Assembly: GCA_900772425.1 (NCBI GenBank)
Contig: CAAHEK010000204.1
Location: 1-10,898 of the forward strand
Direction of reading: 5' to 3'
DNA from: an uncultured Lachnospira sp.
GTDB lineage: Bacteria; Bacillota; Clostridia; Lachnospirales; Lachnospiraceae
Length of the DNA stretch: 10,898 nucleotides
Shown here: in pieces, positions 1-6,600 of the stretch
How the letters are laid out: each line of letters starts with the position of its first letter
Numbering within the stretch: the stretch's first letter is position 1
Notes under the pieces: generated by a model
The model's input: only the letters and a program-made list of their open reading frames with translations
The model's database searches: none
Told to the model about the DNA's origin: nothing
Made by a program: the position numbers and the translations under genes

Positions 1-18
1 AAATAACTTCTTTTTCAT
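1..18 (-). CDS. Possible start of a minus-strand gene running off the window
   Basis: An ATG at 18-16 on the minus strand opens the frame M-K-K-K-L-F before the window ends. A GAGGA ribosome-site-like sequence lies 5 nt upstream, at 24-28. The Lys-rich start could be the head of a signal peptide or membrane segment, but six codons do not allow a family call. If real, the gene is divergent from the apbE-like gene. This is weakly supported, because the only evidence is the start codon, the purine-rich site and the divergent layout. Confidence 0.3.
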
Positions 19-168
19 AATAATCCTCATTTCTTAGCAATTTGCTGTAAATGATAATCTAGCTTTCGTTTTGCCGTCTTACCCTTCACATTACTTTTAA
101 AAATTAATCAGATGACCAATTTCCAGACCTATTCGTTATAACATAAATAATCATAAAATAAAAGAGAT

Positions 169-197
169 TTCACATTTTTTTCATTATTTGATATAAT
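169..197 (+). promoter_or_regulatory. Sigma-A-type promoter for the apbE-like gene
   Basis: TTCACA (169-174) and TATAAT (192-197) are separated by exactly 17 bp. They match the consensus boxes at 5/6 and 6/6. Transcription would begin near 204 and give a leader of about 80 nt before the start codon. The leader is AT-rich and I see no recognisable riboswitch in it. The rest of 1-283 is AT-rich DNA without a supported gene, apart from the possible minus-strand start at its left edge. Confidence 0.6.
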
Positions 198-283
198 TTA
201 AGAGTTAAGGCATACACGAGCATTGTGATTATGTTAAATATTCCGTATATAAAATGTATTATAACTAATTAAGGATTAAAATT

Positions 284-1357
284 ATGTTTATTAATAATAA
301 ATTCAACTTACGTATTTTAAGGGGCAATTTTTTCAAATCCCACATTTTCATGAGCAGACTGGCTGTTTTGTCAGTTATTATTGTGTTTTGCGGCTTTTTT
401 TCGGGATGCACCCTGCCTAAGCAGACTTTGACAGATCCGGTTAATGTTACCGGCTATAAGCTTAACACCTATGTTTCAATAGACTCTTATACTAATGTTT
501 CCAAAAATGTTTTAAATGAGGCTCTTGCTCTCTGCGATTATTATGAGAAAAAATTTTCACGAACCATGACGGTAAGTGATATATACAGGGTAAATCATGG
601 CGAAACTAATGAAATAGACGAAGAAACAGCCTCACTTATTCAAAGCGGACTTTATTACAGCCAGTTGTCAGGAGGCTCATTTGACATTACTATCGGAAGT
701 GTTTCCAGTCTTTGGGACTTTACTGCCGACAAACCTGTTGTTCCTGAAAGCTCTGCTATTTCAGAAGCCATAAAACATGTCGGATACACGAATGTTTCAC
801 TTAATAAAAAGGAAGGCAGCGATAATTACATTATAGACATGCCTGAAGGTACAATGCTGGACCTTGGTGCAATCGCTAAGGGTTACATTGCCGACAGAAT
901 TAAGGACTATCTTGTAGATAAAGGCGTAACAAATGCCATAATCAACCTTGGCGGCAACTGTCTTTGTATTGGTGGAAAGACTGCCACTTCTTCATTTACC
1001 ATTGGCATCAAAAAACCATTTACACAGACCGGCGAACTTCTTCTTAAGCTGTCAATTAATGGTAAATCCATTGTTTCTTCCGGTACTTATGAGCGATATT
1101 TTTATGAAAACGGTACTTTTTACCACCACATTTTAAATCCGGTCACCGGATATCCTTATGATAATCATTTAACCAACGTATCTATTATCTCTGACTTGTC
1201 GCTGGATGGTGACTGTTTAAGCACAACCTGCTTTGCGCTCGGTCTTGACGACGGACTTAAGCTTATTGAGTCACTGGACGGTATTGAAGCGGTGTTTGTA
1301 ACCGATGACGGAAATATTTACTATAGCAGCAACGCAAAATCATACCTTGTGGATTAA
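284..1357 (+). CDS. apbE: FAD:protein FMN transferase lipoprotein (ApbE family)
   Basis: ApbE enzymes cut FAD and attach FMN covalently to a Thr or Ser of target proteins, such as subunits of Rnf/Nqr complexes or FMN-binding-domain proteins, outside the membrane. A hydrophobic stretch at residues 24-41 ends in the lipobox FFSGC, so Cys42 should be lipid-modified. Family motifs appear in order: GSFDITIGSVSSLWDF (131-146), LDLGAIAKGYIADR (192-205), INLGGN (220-225), SSGTYERYF (265-273), HILNPVTGYP (282-291, the metal/flavin region) and LSTTCFALG (312-320). The length of 357 aa is normal. I chose the start at 284 because AAGGA lies 8 nt upstream. A later ATG at 350 would give a shorter, more typical signal peptide but has no nearby ribosome site. 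No obvious target flavoprotein is encoded in the window. Confidence 0.93.
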   Translation: MFINNKFNLRILRGNFFKSHIFMSRLAVLSVIIVFCGFFSGCTLPKQTLTDPVNVTGYKLNTYVSIDSYTNVSKNVLNEALALCDYYEKKFSRTMTVSDIYRVNHGETNEIDEETASLIQSGLYYSQLSGGSFDITIGSVSSLWDFTADKPVVPESSAISEAIKHVGYTNVSLNKKEGSDNYIIDMPEGTMLDLGAIAKGYIADRIKDYLVDKGVTNAIINLGGNCLCIGGKTATSSFTIGIKKPFTQTGELLLKLSINGKSIVSSGTYERYFYENGTFYHHILNPVTGYPYDNHLTNVSIISDLSLDGDCLSTTCFALGLDDGLKLIESLDGIEAVFVTDDGNIYYSSNAKSYLVD

Positions 1358-1381
1358 TTATTATTTTTAATTATTATTTTT
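1356..1381. repeat. Tandem 13-bp AT repeat after the apbE-like stop
   Basis: AATTATTATTTTT occurs twice back to back (1356-1368, 1369-1381), overlapping the TAA stop. It supplies T-runs on the + strand, but I see no strong GC-containing stem next to it, so a classical terminator cannot be claimed. Confidence 0.6.
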
Positions 1382-1478
1382 AATGACGATTTTAATATAA
1401 ATGTTTATTGCAAATCAGCGCATTTTGACGTAAATTTATATTTATAGATTAATCAGATTTTATCGGAAAGGATTACGC

Positions 1479-2210
1479 ATGTTACGTTTAATTTTAATAG
1501 TATTGGTGTTATTGATATTTTTTATCGCTAACATCATTTTATTGCCTGTTGAATGGATTATAGGCAAAATCAATCCGCGTGCCAAAGAAGTGAGTTCGCT
1601 TGCAATTGTAAGATTTATGTTTAAGCTTATACTTTTTCTTGCAGGAACTAAGACTACAATTATTGGTCTTGAAAATATCCCAAAAGACGAGCCTGTTGTA
1701 TTCATAGGCAACCACCATGGTTTCTTTGACACAATTGTTTCATATTCTTTAATGAAAAGGCCAACTGCTTTCGTCGCAAAAAAAGAAATGAGCAAGTTCC
1801 TTTTTGTAAGAAGATGGATGCAGAACATGAACTGTCTTTTTCTTGACAGAAAGAATATAAAAGAGGGACTTAAAACAATTCTTAAAGGTATTGAACTTCT
1901 AAAGGGCGATACTTCTGTTGTTATATTTCCTGAGGGGACACGTAACAAGGGTGACGGTGTTTTGGAATTCCATGCCGGCAGCTTCAAGCTTGCAGATAAA
2001 TCCGGAAGAAAGATTATTCCTATGGTTCAGAACAATACAGAAGCAATATTTGAAAACCAGCTTCCTTTTATAAAGAAAGCACATACTGTTATAGAATTCT
2101 GTAAGCCAATAGATTTAAGCACTCTTTCGGCTGAAGACCGCAAAAACATTGCAGCATATACAAGAAATATTGTTGCAGAAACCTATGAAAAAAATAAAGC
2201 ACTTATTTAG
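1479..2210 (+). CDS. plsC: PlsC-like lysophospholipid acyltransferase
   Basis: This is a member of the 1-acyl-glycerol-3-phosphate acyltransferase family, which transfers an acyl chain to lysophosphatidic acid to make phosphatidic acid at the inner face of the membrane. Residues 1-24 form a hydrophobic membrane anchor. The catalytic HX4D motif is NHHGFFDT (His79, Asp84). The second block is LFLDRKN (120-126), and the glycerol-phosphate-binding motif is FPEGTRNKG (150-158). IIPMVQNN (179-186) stands where the fourth block is expected. The length of 243 aa is typical. GGAAAGGA ends 6 nt before the ATG. A TTGACG box at 1425-1430 may belong to its promoter, but I see no convincing -10 at the right distance. 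The family has several substrate classes, so the exact acceptor is inferred. Confidence 0.9.
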   Translation: MLRLILIVLVLLIFFIANIILLPVEWIIGKINPRAKEVSSLAIVRFMFKLILFLAGTKTTIIGLENIPKDEPVVFIGNHHGFFDTIVSYSLMKRPTAFVAKKEMSKFLFVRRWMQNMNCLFLDRKNIKEGLKTILKGIELLKGDTSVVIFPEGTRNKGDGVLEFHAGSFKLADKSGRKIIPMVQNNTEAIFENQLPFIKKAHTVIEFCKPIDLSTLSAEDRKNIAAYTRNIVAETYEKNKALI

Positions 2211-2221
2211 AATTTCTTGTG

Positions 2222-2250
2222 TTTTCAAATTATTATCAATATGATAGAAT
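2222..2250 (+). promoter_or_regulatory. Extended -10 promoter for the small membrane protein and pncB
   Basis: TTTTCA (2222-2227) and TAGAAT (2245-2250) are spaced by 17 bp. A TG dinucleotide one base upstream of the -10 makes it an extended -10 promoter. It begins only 12 nt after the plsC stop. The start site, near 2257, would fall within the left arm of the following hairpin. The 13-mer starting at 2222 (TTTTCAAATTATT) recurs at 2261-2273. Confidence 0.5.
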
Positions 2251-2292
2251 ATACAAGGCATTTTCAAATTATTGATATGCCTTTGTATTTTT
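2251..2292 (+). terminator. Hairpin with T-rich tail, either plsC terminator or leader element
   Basis: ATACAAGGCAT (2251-2261) pairs with ATGCCTTTGTAT (2277-2288), leaving one unpaired base and a 15-nt loop. TTTT and a longer T/A tract follow. This resembles an intrinsic terminator for plsC. A plausible promoter for the next gene sits just upstream of it, so its role as terminator or leader control is open. Confidence 0.5.
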
Positions 2293-2331
2293 ATATTTTA
2301 TTTAATTATTTATCGAGGAGGAATTATATTT

Positions 2332-2778
2332 ATGCCAGTATGGTCAATAGTATTATTGGTAATTGTAGGTATATTATTAGCTGCATTTATTGCATTAATG
2401 ATTGTAGGAAACAAGCTTCGTAAGAAACAGGATGCACAGCAGGAACAGATTGATGCTGCAAAGCAGGTTATGTCTATGCTCGTCATTGACAAGAAGAAAT
2501 TAAAACTTAAGGATGCCGGACTCCCTAAAATGGTTCTTGAGCAGACACCTAAGTATCTTCGTGGAAGCAAGATGCCTATCGTAAAGGCTAAAATCGGTCC
2601 AAAGATTATGACACTTATGGCTGACCCTAAGGTATTTGAACAGATACCAATTAAGGCTGAAATCAAAGCTGAAGTAAGCGGTATCTACATTACAGGAATC
2701 AAGTCTGTAAGAGGTGGCAAAATAGTTGTTGAAGAGCCTAAGAAAAAAGGTCTTTTCAAAAAGAAGAAAAACAAATAA
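2332..2778 (+). CDS. Small membrane-anchored basic protein of unknown function
   Basis: I do not recognise this 148-aa protein. Residues 3-27 form one strongly hydrophobic N-terminal segment with no Cys lipobox, followed at once by LRKK. This predicts a single anchor with the rest in the cytoplasm. A Gln/Lys-rich helix (31-47) leads into a compact middle region containing KAKIGPKIMTLMADP (85-99). The C-terminus is very basic (PKKKGLFKKKKNK, 136-148) and could contact nucleic acid, ribosomes or acidic lipid. The start is fixed by GAGGAGG at 2315-2321, 10 nt before the ATG. The frame stays open 20 codons further upstream, but no ribosome site supports a longer protein. Only 35 nt separate it from pncB, so the two are probably one transcript. 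Its composition argues against a frame artefact. Confidence 0.8.
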   Translation: MPVWSIVLLVIVGILLAAFIALMIVGNKLRKKQDAQQEQIDAAKQVMSMLVIDKKKLKLKDAGLPKMVLEQTPKYLRGSKMPIVKAKIGPKIMTLMADPKVFEQIPIKAEIKAEVSGIYITGIKSVRGGKIVVEEPKKKGLFKKKKNK

Positions 2779-2813
2779 TTAACGATTTTGAAATTATTTC
2801 AGAGGATTAGAAA

Positions 2814-4265
2814 ATGGCAAGAAATCTTACTCTTTTAACTGACCTTTATGAACTTACAATGATGCAGGGTTATTTTAAAACCGGCAACAACAGAAAGGTC
2901 ATTTTTGATGCTTTCTACCGTAATAATCCATGTGATGGCGGATATGCAATTACATGTGGTCTTGAGCAGGTAATTGATTACATCAAAAATCTTCATTTTT
3001 CATATGATGATATTGACTATTTACGTGGACTTAATTTATTTGATGAAGACTTTTTGCAGTATTTAAGCGGATTTACATTTACAGGTGATATTTATGCAAT
3101 TCCTGAGGGAACTGTAGTATTTCCTAAGGAACCGCTTGTAAAGGTTATTGCTCCAATTATGGAGGCCCAGCTTGTAGAAACTGCTATTCTTAATATAATA
3201 AACCATCAGAGTCTTATTGCTACCAAGGCTGCAAGAGTATGCTACGCAGCTAAAGGCGACGGAATCATGGAATTCGGGCTTAGACGTGCGCAGGGTCCTG
3301 ATGCTGGAATTTACGGTGCAAGAGCTGCTGTTATTGCGGGCTGTGTCGGTACAAGTAATGTACTTACAGGCCAGATGTTTAACGTGCCTGTTAAGGGAAC
3401 TCATGCACACAGCTGGATAATGAGTTTTCCTGATGAATACACAGCATTTAAAACTTATGCCAAGCTTTATCCTGTAGGATGCATCCTGCTTGTAGATACT
3501 TATGATACTCTCCGTTCAGGTGTTCCTAACGCAATCCGCGTATTTAAGGAAATGCGGGAAGAAGGTATTGAGCTTAAAGGATATGGTATCCGTCTTGATT
3601 CAGGCGACCTTGCATACCTTACCAAGAAAGCCCGTAAAATGCTTGACGATGCAGGCTTTGAAGATGCTGTTATCTCAGCTTCAAGTGATTTGGATGAATA
3701 TCTTATCGACTCACTTAAGGCTCAGGGAGCTGCCATAACTTCATGGGGTGTAGGAACTAATCTTATAACATCAAAGGATAATCCTGCATTTGGTGGTGTA
3801 TATAAGCTTTCGGCTGTTATGGACGATAACGGAAACTTTATCCCTAAGATAAAGCTTTCTGAAAATCCTGAAAAAATTACTAATCCGGGAAATAAGACTA
3901 TTTACAGAGTTTATGACAATAACGGAATGATTAAGGCTGACCTTATTGCGCTTGCCGATGAGGTTTACAGCGAATCTGACGAGTTATTATTATTTGACCC
4001 TGTAAACACATGGAAGCAGACACTTCTTCATGCCGGTGAATACTCATTACGTGAAATTCTGGTTCCTGTATTTAAAGATGGTATCTGCGTATACGATTCA
4101 CCTTCTGTTATGGAAATTAAAGAGTACTGCAAGAAGGAACAGAACAGCTTATGGGATGAGTCAAGACGACTTGTAAACCCACAGGAGGTTCACGTAGACC
4201 TGTCAAAGAAGTTGTATGATTGTAAGCAGGAGCTTCTCCATACTTACAGCAAGCGCAAATTATAA
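2814..4265 (+). CDS. pncB: Nicotinate phosphoribosyltransferase
   Basis: The enzyme makes nicotinate mononucleotide from nicotinate and PRPP with ATP hydrolysis, the entry step of NAD salvage (Preiss-Handler route), in the cytosol. The N-terminus LLTDLYELTMMQGYF (7-21) and FDAFYRNNPCDGGYA (31-45) are typical of the family. GTHAHSWIMSF (195-205) carries the His that is phosphorylated in the family, most likely His199. GIRLDSGDLAYL (258-269), SSDLDEYLI (290-298) and GVGTNLITSKDNPAFGGVYKL (312-332) are the substrate-binding blocks of the barrel. At 483 aa it matches the long Gram-positive form. AGAGGA lies 7 nt before the ATG. It follows the small membrane protein gene by 35 nt, probably in one transcript. 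Its 3' side carries the folded element at 4332-4489. Confidence 0.96.
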   Translation: MARNLTLLTDLYELTMMQGYFKTGNNRKVIFDAFYRNNPCDGGYAITCGLEQVIDYIKNLHFSYDDIDYLRGLNLFDEDFLQYLSGFTFTGDIYAIPEGTVVFPKEPLVKVIAPIMEAQLVETAILNIINHQSLIATKAARVCYAAKGDGIMEFGLRRAQGPDAGIYGARAAVIAGCVGTSNVLTGQMFNVPVKGTHAHSWIMSFPDEYTAFKTYAKLYPVGCILLVDTYDTLRSGVPNAIRVFKEMREEGIELKGYGIRLDSGDLAYLTKKARKMLDDAGFEDAVISASSDLDEYLIDSLKAQGAAITSWGVGTNLITSKDNPAFGGVYKLSAVMDDNGNFIPKIKLSENPEKITNPGNKTIYRVYDNNGMIKADLIALADEVYSESDELLLFDPVNTWKQTLLHAGEYSLREILVPVFKDGICVYDSPSVMEIKEYCKKEQNSLWDESRRLVNPQEVHVDLSKKLYDCKQELLHTYSKRKL

Positions 4266-4271
4266 AGCGGT

Positions 4272-4330
4272 TGTTATATATAAGGCATATTCATATATAA
4301 CATATTTATATAAGACATATTTATATAAGA
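4272..4330 (+). repeat. AT-rich hairpin and 15-bp tandem repeat after pncB
   Basis: TGTTATATAT (4272-4281) pairs perfectly with ATATATAACA (4293-4302), starting 6 nt after the pncB stop. CATATTTATATAAGA is then repeated exactly in tandem (4301-4315, 4316-4330), and a degenerate copy lies just upstream. The stem is almost all A-T, so it would be a weak terminator. The repeats directly abut the folded element. Confidence 0.6.
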
Positions 4331-4331
4331 C

Positions 4332-4489
4332 ATGTATTTTAGCTTATATTTTATATTAATTCATGTTGCACAAAACATTCCGATGAGCCTTTTAAAGCAA
4401 TAATCGTGTTCAGCAAAGGCTTCCACGATTATTAAGTCTCATCTCCATAGTGCAAAAATCATTAATATAAAATATAAGCTAAAATACAT
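4332..4489 (+). ncRNA. Folded repeat element, copy 1 (candidate structured RNA)
   Basis: The outer 29-bp arms, 4332-4360 and 4461-4489, are perfect reverse complements. Inside, an 88-nt core runs from TGCAC (4367-4371) to GTGCA (4450-4454), and these ends also pair. Helix P2 is GATGAG (4382-4387) with CTCATC (4438-4443). Helix P3 is AATAATCGTG (4399-4408) with CACGATTATT (4424-4433), capped by the loop TTCAGCAAAGGCTTC. CCTTT (4388-4392) is complementary to AAAGG (4415-4419) in that loop, giving a 5-bp pseudoknot. The element starts 66 nt after the pncB stop and lies in the same orientation as pncB. The right arm has no T-run after it, so it is not a standard intrinsic terminator. I recognise no named family. 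A 3'-UTR structure, an independent small RNA or a mobile palindromic element all remain possible. Confidence 0.75.
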
Positions 4490-4517
4490 TTACGCATCTA
4501 CATGCTATATAAACACA

Positions 4518-4669
4518 GGAAACGCCTATTATATAACAATTTATGATTTTTGCACGATGAAGATAAGACTCTATAAATCATGGAAGCCTTGCTGAACATG
4601 ATTTATGTCCTGAGGCTTATCGTAATGCTCCGTGCAATATGAATAAATTGTTATATAATAGGCGTTTCC
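4518..4669 (-). ncRNA. Folded repeat element, copy 2 (candidate structured RNA)
   Basis: Read on the minus strand, this is a diverged relative of copies 1 and 3. The arms, 4518-4544 and 4643-4669, are a perfect 27-bp inverted repeat unrelated in sequence to the other copies. An outer 8-bp pair, 4504-4511 with 4677-4684, extends the stem after an internal loop. The core (4551-4636) is 86 nt. P2 is GATAAG with CTTATC (4616-4621, 4562-4567), a G-C to A-U exchange against the other copies. P3 is ATAAATCATG with CATGATTTAT (4597-4606, 4573-4582), with both sides changed. The loop TTCAGCAAGGCTTC is one base shorter but otherwise conserved. Only a 3-bp pseudoknot (CCT/AGG) can form. It begins within about 25 nt of the end of the minus-strand DUF1934 gene, in that gene's orientation. 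Confidence 0.72.
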
Positions 4670-4692
4670 GTCTGACTATATAGCCATATCCA

Positions 4693-5151
4693 TTATATTG
4701 ATAAATCAGACGTAATCTCAATGCAGATTCTGTTGTCTGACAGCTTATTATAATTATATTCAAGCGAATACTCTATCTCGATATTTATTGTATCCTCTGT
4801 TCTTTTTATATCCATTTCCTTTGTTACCACACCAAGTGAAAGACTTCCATAAGGTGTGTCATATAAAGTATCCGTTTTTTCATTTTTGTTAAATATAAGA
4901 TTCGAATTTATGGCACCTTTTTTGCTGACCTCTATTTTGTCATTCTCTATCTTGATAAGACAGCGCGCCTTTTTTTCAAATTCCTCATATACTTCTTCGT
5001 ACTTTACATATTCTTTACCATTAACAACCGCATATTTCCCAACACTTATAACTTCTATAGCATCCTCCTGCACAACCTCGGAATCTTCCGTATCATCTAT
5101 TTCTTCTGCAATGTTCAATCCTCTTATTTTAACAAATACTTTATCCTTCAT
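4693..5151 (-). CDS. DUF1934 (YwiB-like) beta-barrel protein
   Basis: This 152-aa protein resembles the DUF1934 family, small cytoplasmic proteins thought to fold as a lipocalin-like beta barrel with no established biochemical role. Family-like segments are VFVKIRGLN (5-13), the GKYAVVNGKEYVKYEE block (38-53), CLIKIENDKIEVSKKG (64-79) and the TDTLYDTPYGSLSLGVVT block (93-110), with alternating strands to the end. It has a short acidic insert at 18-32 and no signal peptide or membrane segment. AGGAGA lies 9 nt before the ATG. It follows spoIIR by 26 nt and is probably co-transcribed with it. It is the last gene of the minus-strand cluster. The family call rests on overall pattern, because there are no catalytic residues to confirm it. 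Confidence 0.75.
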   Translation of the reverse strand: MKDKVFVKIRGLNIAEEIDDTEDSEVVQEDAIEVISVGKYAVVNGKEYVKYEEVYEEFEKKARCLIKIENDKIEVSKKGAINSNLIFNKNEKTDTLYDTPYGSLSLGVVTKEMDIKRTEDTINIEIEYSLEYNYNKLSDNRICIEITSDLSI

Positions 5152-5177
5152 ATATCCTTCTCTCCTGGGTATTTCAT

Positions 5178-5816
5178 CTATTCCTTAATAAACTGATTTA
5201 AAAATGTAAGATACTTAAATCTAAACTTATATTCTGTATTGGTAACTGCATGATATTCTTCCTCATTAAGGACATTTTTTAACTTATCCTTTGACTCGTC
5301 CGGCACTACACCATAGACTGTATCCACAAAACAAAGCGGAGGGTATAAAACACACCACCAGTTTTTCCCTGCACTTTCCCCTATATCTATACGAAAAGCT
5401 TCATACTCTCCGGGAGGAAATGTCACATCACCATAACTTTTTACCGGAAAATAGCAATGCTCAAAATACACCTTTACATCCATATCACAGCCATTTTCAC
5501 GCAATGTATTTATCGAAAGTGCATATATATTATCCTGCTGCTCTTCTAATATTTCCCTTGTCTCATCAAGCGATGACGAGTCCTCAAGAAGTGGAGTCAG
5601 ATAATCCACAACCGCAGCCTTTACCTTGAGCTTTAATGTCTGGTCTTCATCGGAGTCACTATTTGCTCTTACATGAAACCTTATTATCTCCTTTGAAATC
5701 CCCTGCTGAAGCTGTTCAACTGCCATTGTATCTACTGTTCTATGTAATGCAGCAAATGTTGTAACCGATATAACTACCATAAGCAGAATTGCAAAATGTC
5801 TGTTTTTCTTTTTCAT
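5178..5816 (-). CDS. spoIIR: Stage II sporulation protein R
   Basis: SpoIIR is the signal made in the forespore under sigma-F that triggers processing of pro-sigma-E in the mother cell through SpoIIGA. Residues 1-24 form a positively charged, hydrophobic signal or anchor segment, consistent with export into the intermembrane space. The family core follows: IIRFHVRANSDSDEDQTLKLKVK (44-66), FPPGEYEAFRIDIGESAGKNWWCVLYPPLCFVD (133-165, including the signature NWWCVLYPPLCF). At 212 aa it is of normal size. GGAGG at 5826-5830 is 9 nt before the ATG but is buried in a hairpin with a T-run. A sigma-F-like promoter overlaps the end of the preceding gntR. This implies its own forespore transcription, separate from vegetative read-through. 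The gene is a strong sign of a spore-forming lineage. Confidence 0.95.
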   Translation of the reverse strand: MKKKNRHFAILLMVVISVTTFAALHRTVDTMAVEQLQQGISKEIIRFHVRANSDSDEDQTLKLKVKAAVVDYLTPLLEDSSSLDETREILEEQQDNIYALSINTLRENGCDMDVKVYFEHCYFPVKSYGDVTFPPGEYEAFRIDIGESAGKNWWCVLYPPLCFVDTVYGVVPDESKDKLKNVLNEEEYHAVTNTEYKFRFKYLTFLNQFIKE

Positions 5817-5850
5817 AAAAAATAACCTCCATATGTTTATATGGAGATTA
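5817..5850 (-). terminator. Terminator-like hairpin that hides the spoIIR ribosome site
   Basis: On the minus strand TAATCTCCATAT (5850-5839) pairs with ATATGGAGGTTA (5834-5823) around a 4-nt AAAC loop. This is 12 bp with one U-G pair. Six T residues (5822-5817) follow, ending at the spoIIR ATG. The right arm contains the GGAGG of spoIIR. A transcript entering from gntR would therefore tend to stop here, or fold so that spoIIR is poorly translated. Confidence 0.65.
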
Positions 5851-5874
5851 TTTCCAGAAATTTATTAGTTATTC
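5847..5874 (-). promoter_or_regulatory. Sigma-F-like promoter for spoIIR
   Basis: On the minus strand GGAAATAAT (5855-5847) fits the sigma-F/G -10 pattern GGnRAnAnT. GAATA (5874-5870) stands in the -35 position and matches GYWTA at four of five bases, with a 14-bp spacer that is slightly short. It overlaps the gntR stop codon. Transcription would begin near 5840, inside the left arm of the hairpin. spoIIR is a known sigma-F gene in Bacillus; use of this exact site is inferred. Confidence 0.45.
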
Positions 5875-6533
5875 AGTAATCTTACAATTCCCTTTTCCTG
5901 ATTATTGATATGCTGACGTACAACTGTCTTGGCATCTTCAACATTCTTATCCTGAAGCTTCTTAATAATGTCATTATGCTCGCTTATAAGTATTGAATGA
6001 GTCCTTGCATCCTTTACATATTCAAGTCTGTAACGATACATCTGCTCTCTTAAGTTGTTAATAATCTGTATAAGTCTCTGATTATCTGTCATGGCATAAA
6101 TTATATCATGGAAAGATACATCAGCATCTACTATATTAACCACGTCTTTAGAAATGATTGCTGACTCAAACACCTTGTTTGCCGCTTTAAGAGCTTCTAT
6201 CTTGTCAGGAGTTACATTCTTGCATGCAAGTGTAACTGCCAGCTCTTCAAGTGTTGAACGCACCTCAAGAACATCTCTCATATCCTTTTCAGTAATATGG
6301 GCAACCTCTGCACCCTTTCTTGGTATCATTATAACAAGGCCTTCCAGCTCAAGCTTTCTTATTGCTTCCCTAATAGGAGTTCTGCTAACACCCAGTTTCT
6401 GTGAAAGTTGAATTTCCATGAGTCTTTCTCCAGGTTCCATCTCTCCTCTTAATATAGCCTGTCTTAATGTATTAAAAACTACATCTCTGAGTGGAAGATA
6501 TTCGCTAACATCCATTTTTAACTCGCCCTTCAT
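5865..6533 (-). CDS. GntR-family regulator with FCD domain (FadR subfamily)
   Basis: This is a DNA-binding regulator controlled by a small, usually carboxylate, ligand. The N-terminal winged helix-turn-helix spans about residues 12-78, with LSQKLGVSRTPIREAIRKLE (43-62) as recognition region and LVIMIPRKGAEV as wing. The C-terminal all-helical FCD domain (about 83-215) keeps the metal/ligand residues Asp138, His142 (DVSFH), His186 (SEHND) and His208 (RQHIN), so a metal-bound acid is a likely effector. GGAGG lies 10 nt before the chosen ATG; Met7 is a second possible start. It sits 67 nt downstream of ispE on the same strand, so the two are probably co-transcribed. TTGTATACAA at the ispE start site fits the core of FadR-type operators and suggests autoregulation. 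The effector and wider regulon cannot be read from the sequence. Confidence 0.92.
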   Translation of the reverse strand: MKGELKMDVSEYLPLRDVVFNTLRQAILRGEMEPGERLMEIQLSQKLGVSRTPIREAIRKLELEGLVIMIPRKGAEVAHITEKDMRDVLEVRSTLEELAVTLACKNVTPDKIEALKAANKVFESAIISKDVVNIVDADVSFHDIIYAMTDNQRLIQIINNLREQMYRYRLEYVKDARTHSILISEHNDIIKKLQDKNVEDAKTVVRQHINNQEKGIVRLLNN

Positions 6534-6600
6534 AGTTCCAAGTCCTCCATTCTTCTATTCTTATCCATAAATAAAAACTGTACTTTCCAGCTAAAACCTT

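Noticed and set aside
1460..1987. Minus-strand reading frame of 175 codons opposite the plsC gene
   Set aside because: It is the antisense shadow of a protein with complete acyltransferase motifs, and its translation shows no domain or ribosome site.
2272..2331. Upstream extension of the small membrane protein by 20 residues
   Set aside because: The frame is open, but the strong GAGGAGG is spaced for the ATG at 2332, and the extension overlaps the hairpin region.
3063..3410. Minus-strand Cys/Ser-rich reading frame inside pncB
   Set aside because: It is antisense to conserved catalytic blocks of pncB and has low-complexity, non-protein-like composition.
4332..4489. Simple rho-independent terminator
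   Set aside because: The stem is AT-rich, has a core of more than 85 nt at its apex and lacks a T-run after the right arm. A role at the 3' end is still possible.
4332..4489. Retron non-coding RNA
   Set aside because: Paired outer repeats recall retron a1/a2, but no reverse transcriptase is encoded nearby and three copies lie at unrelated loci.
4332..4669. Insertion sequence, CRISPR array or integron attC site as explanation of the paired elements
   Set aside because: There is no transposase, no target-site duplication that I can see, no regular repeat-spacer pattern, and the ends are not attC core sites. The copies differ in their arms, which a normal MITE would not.
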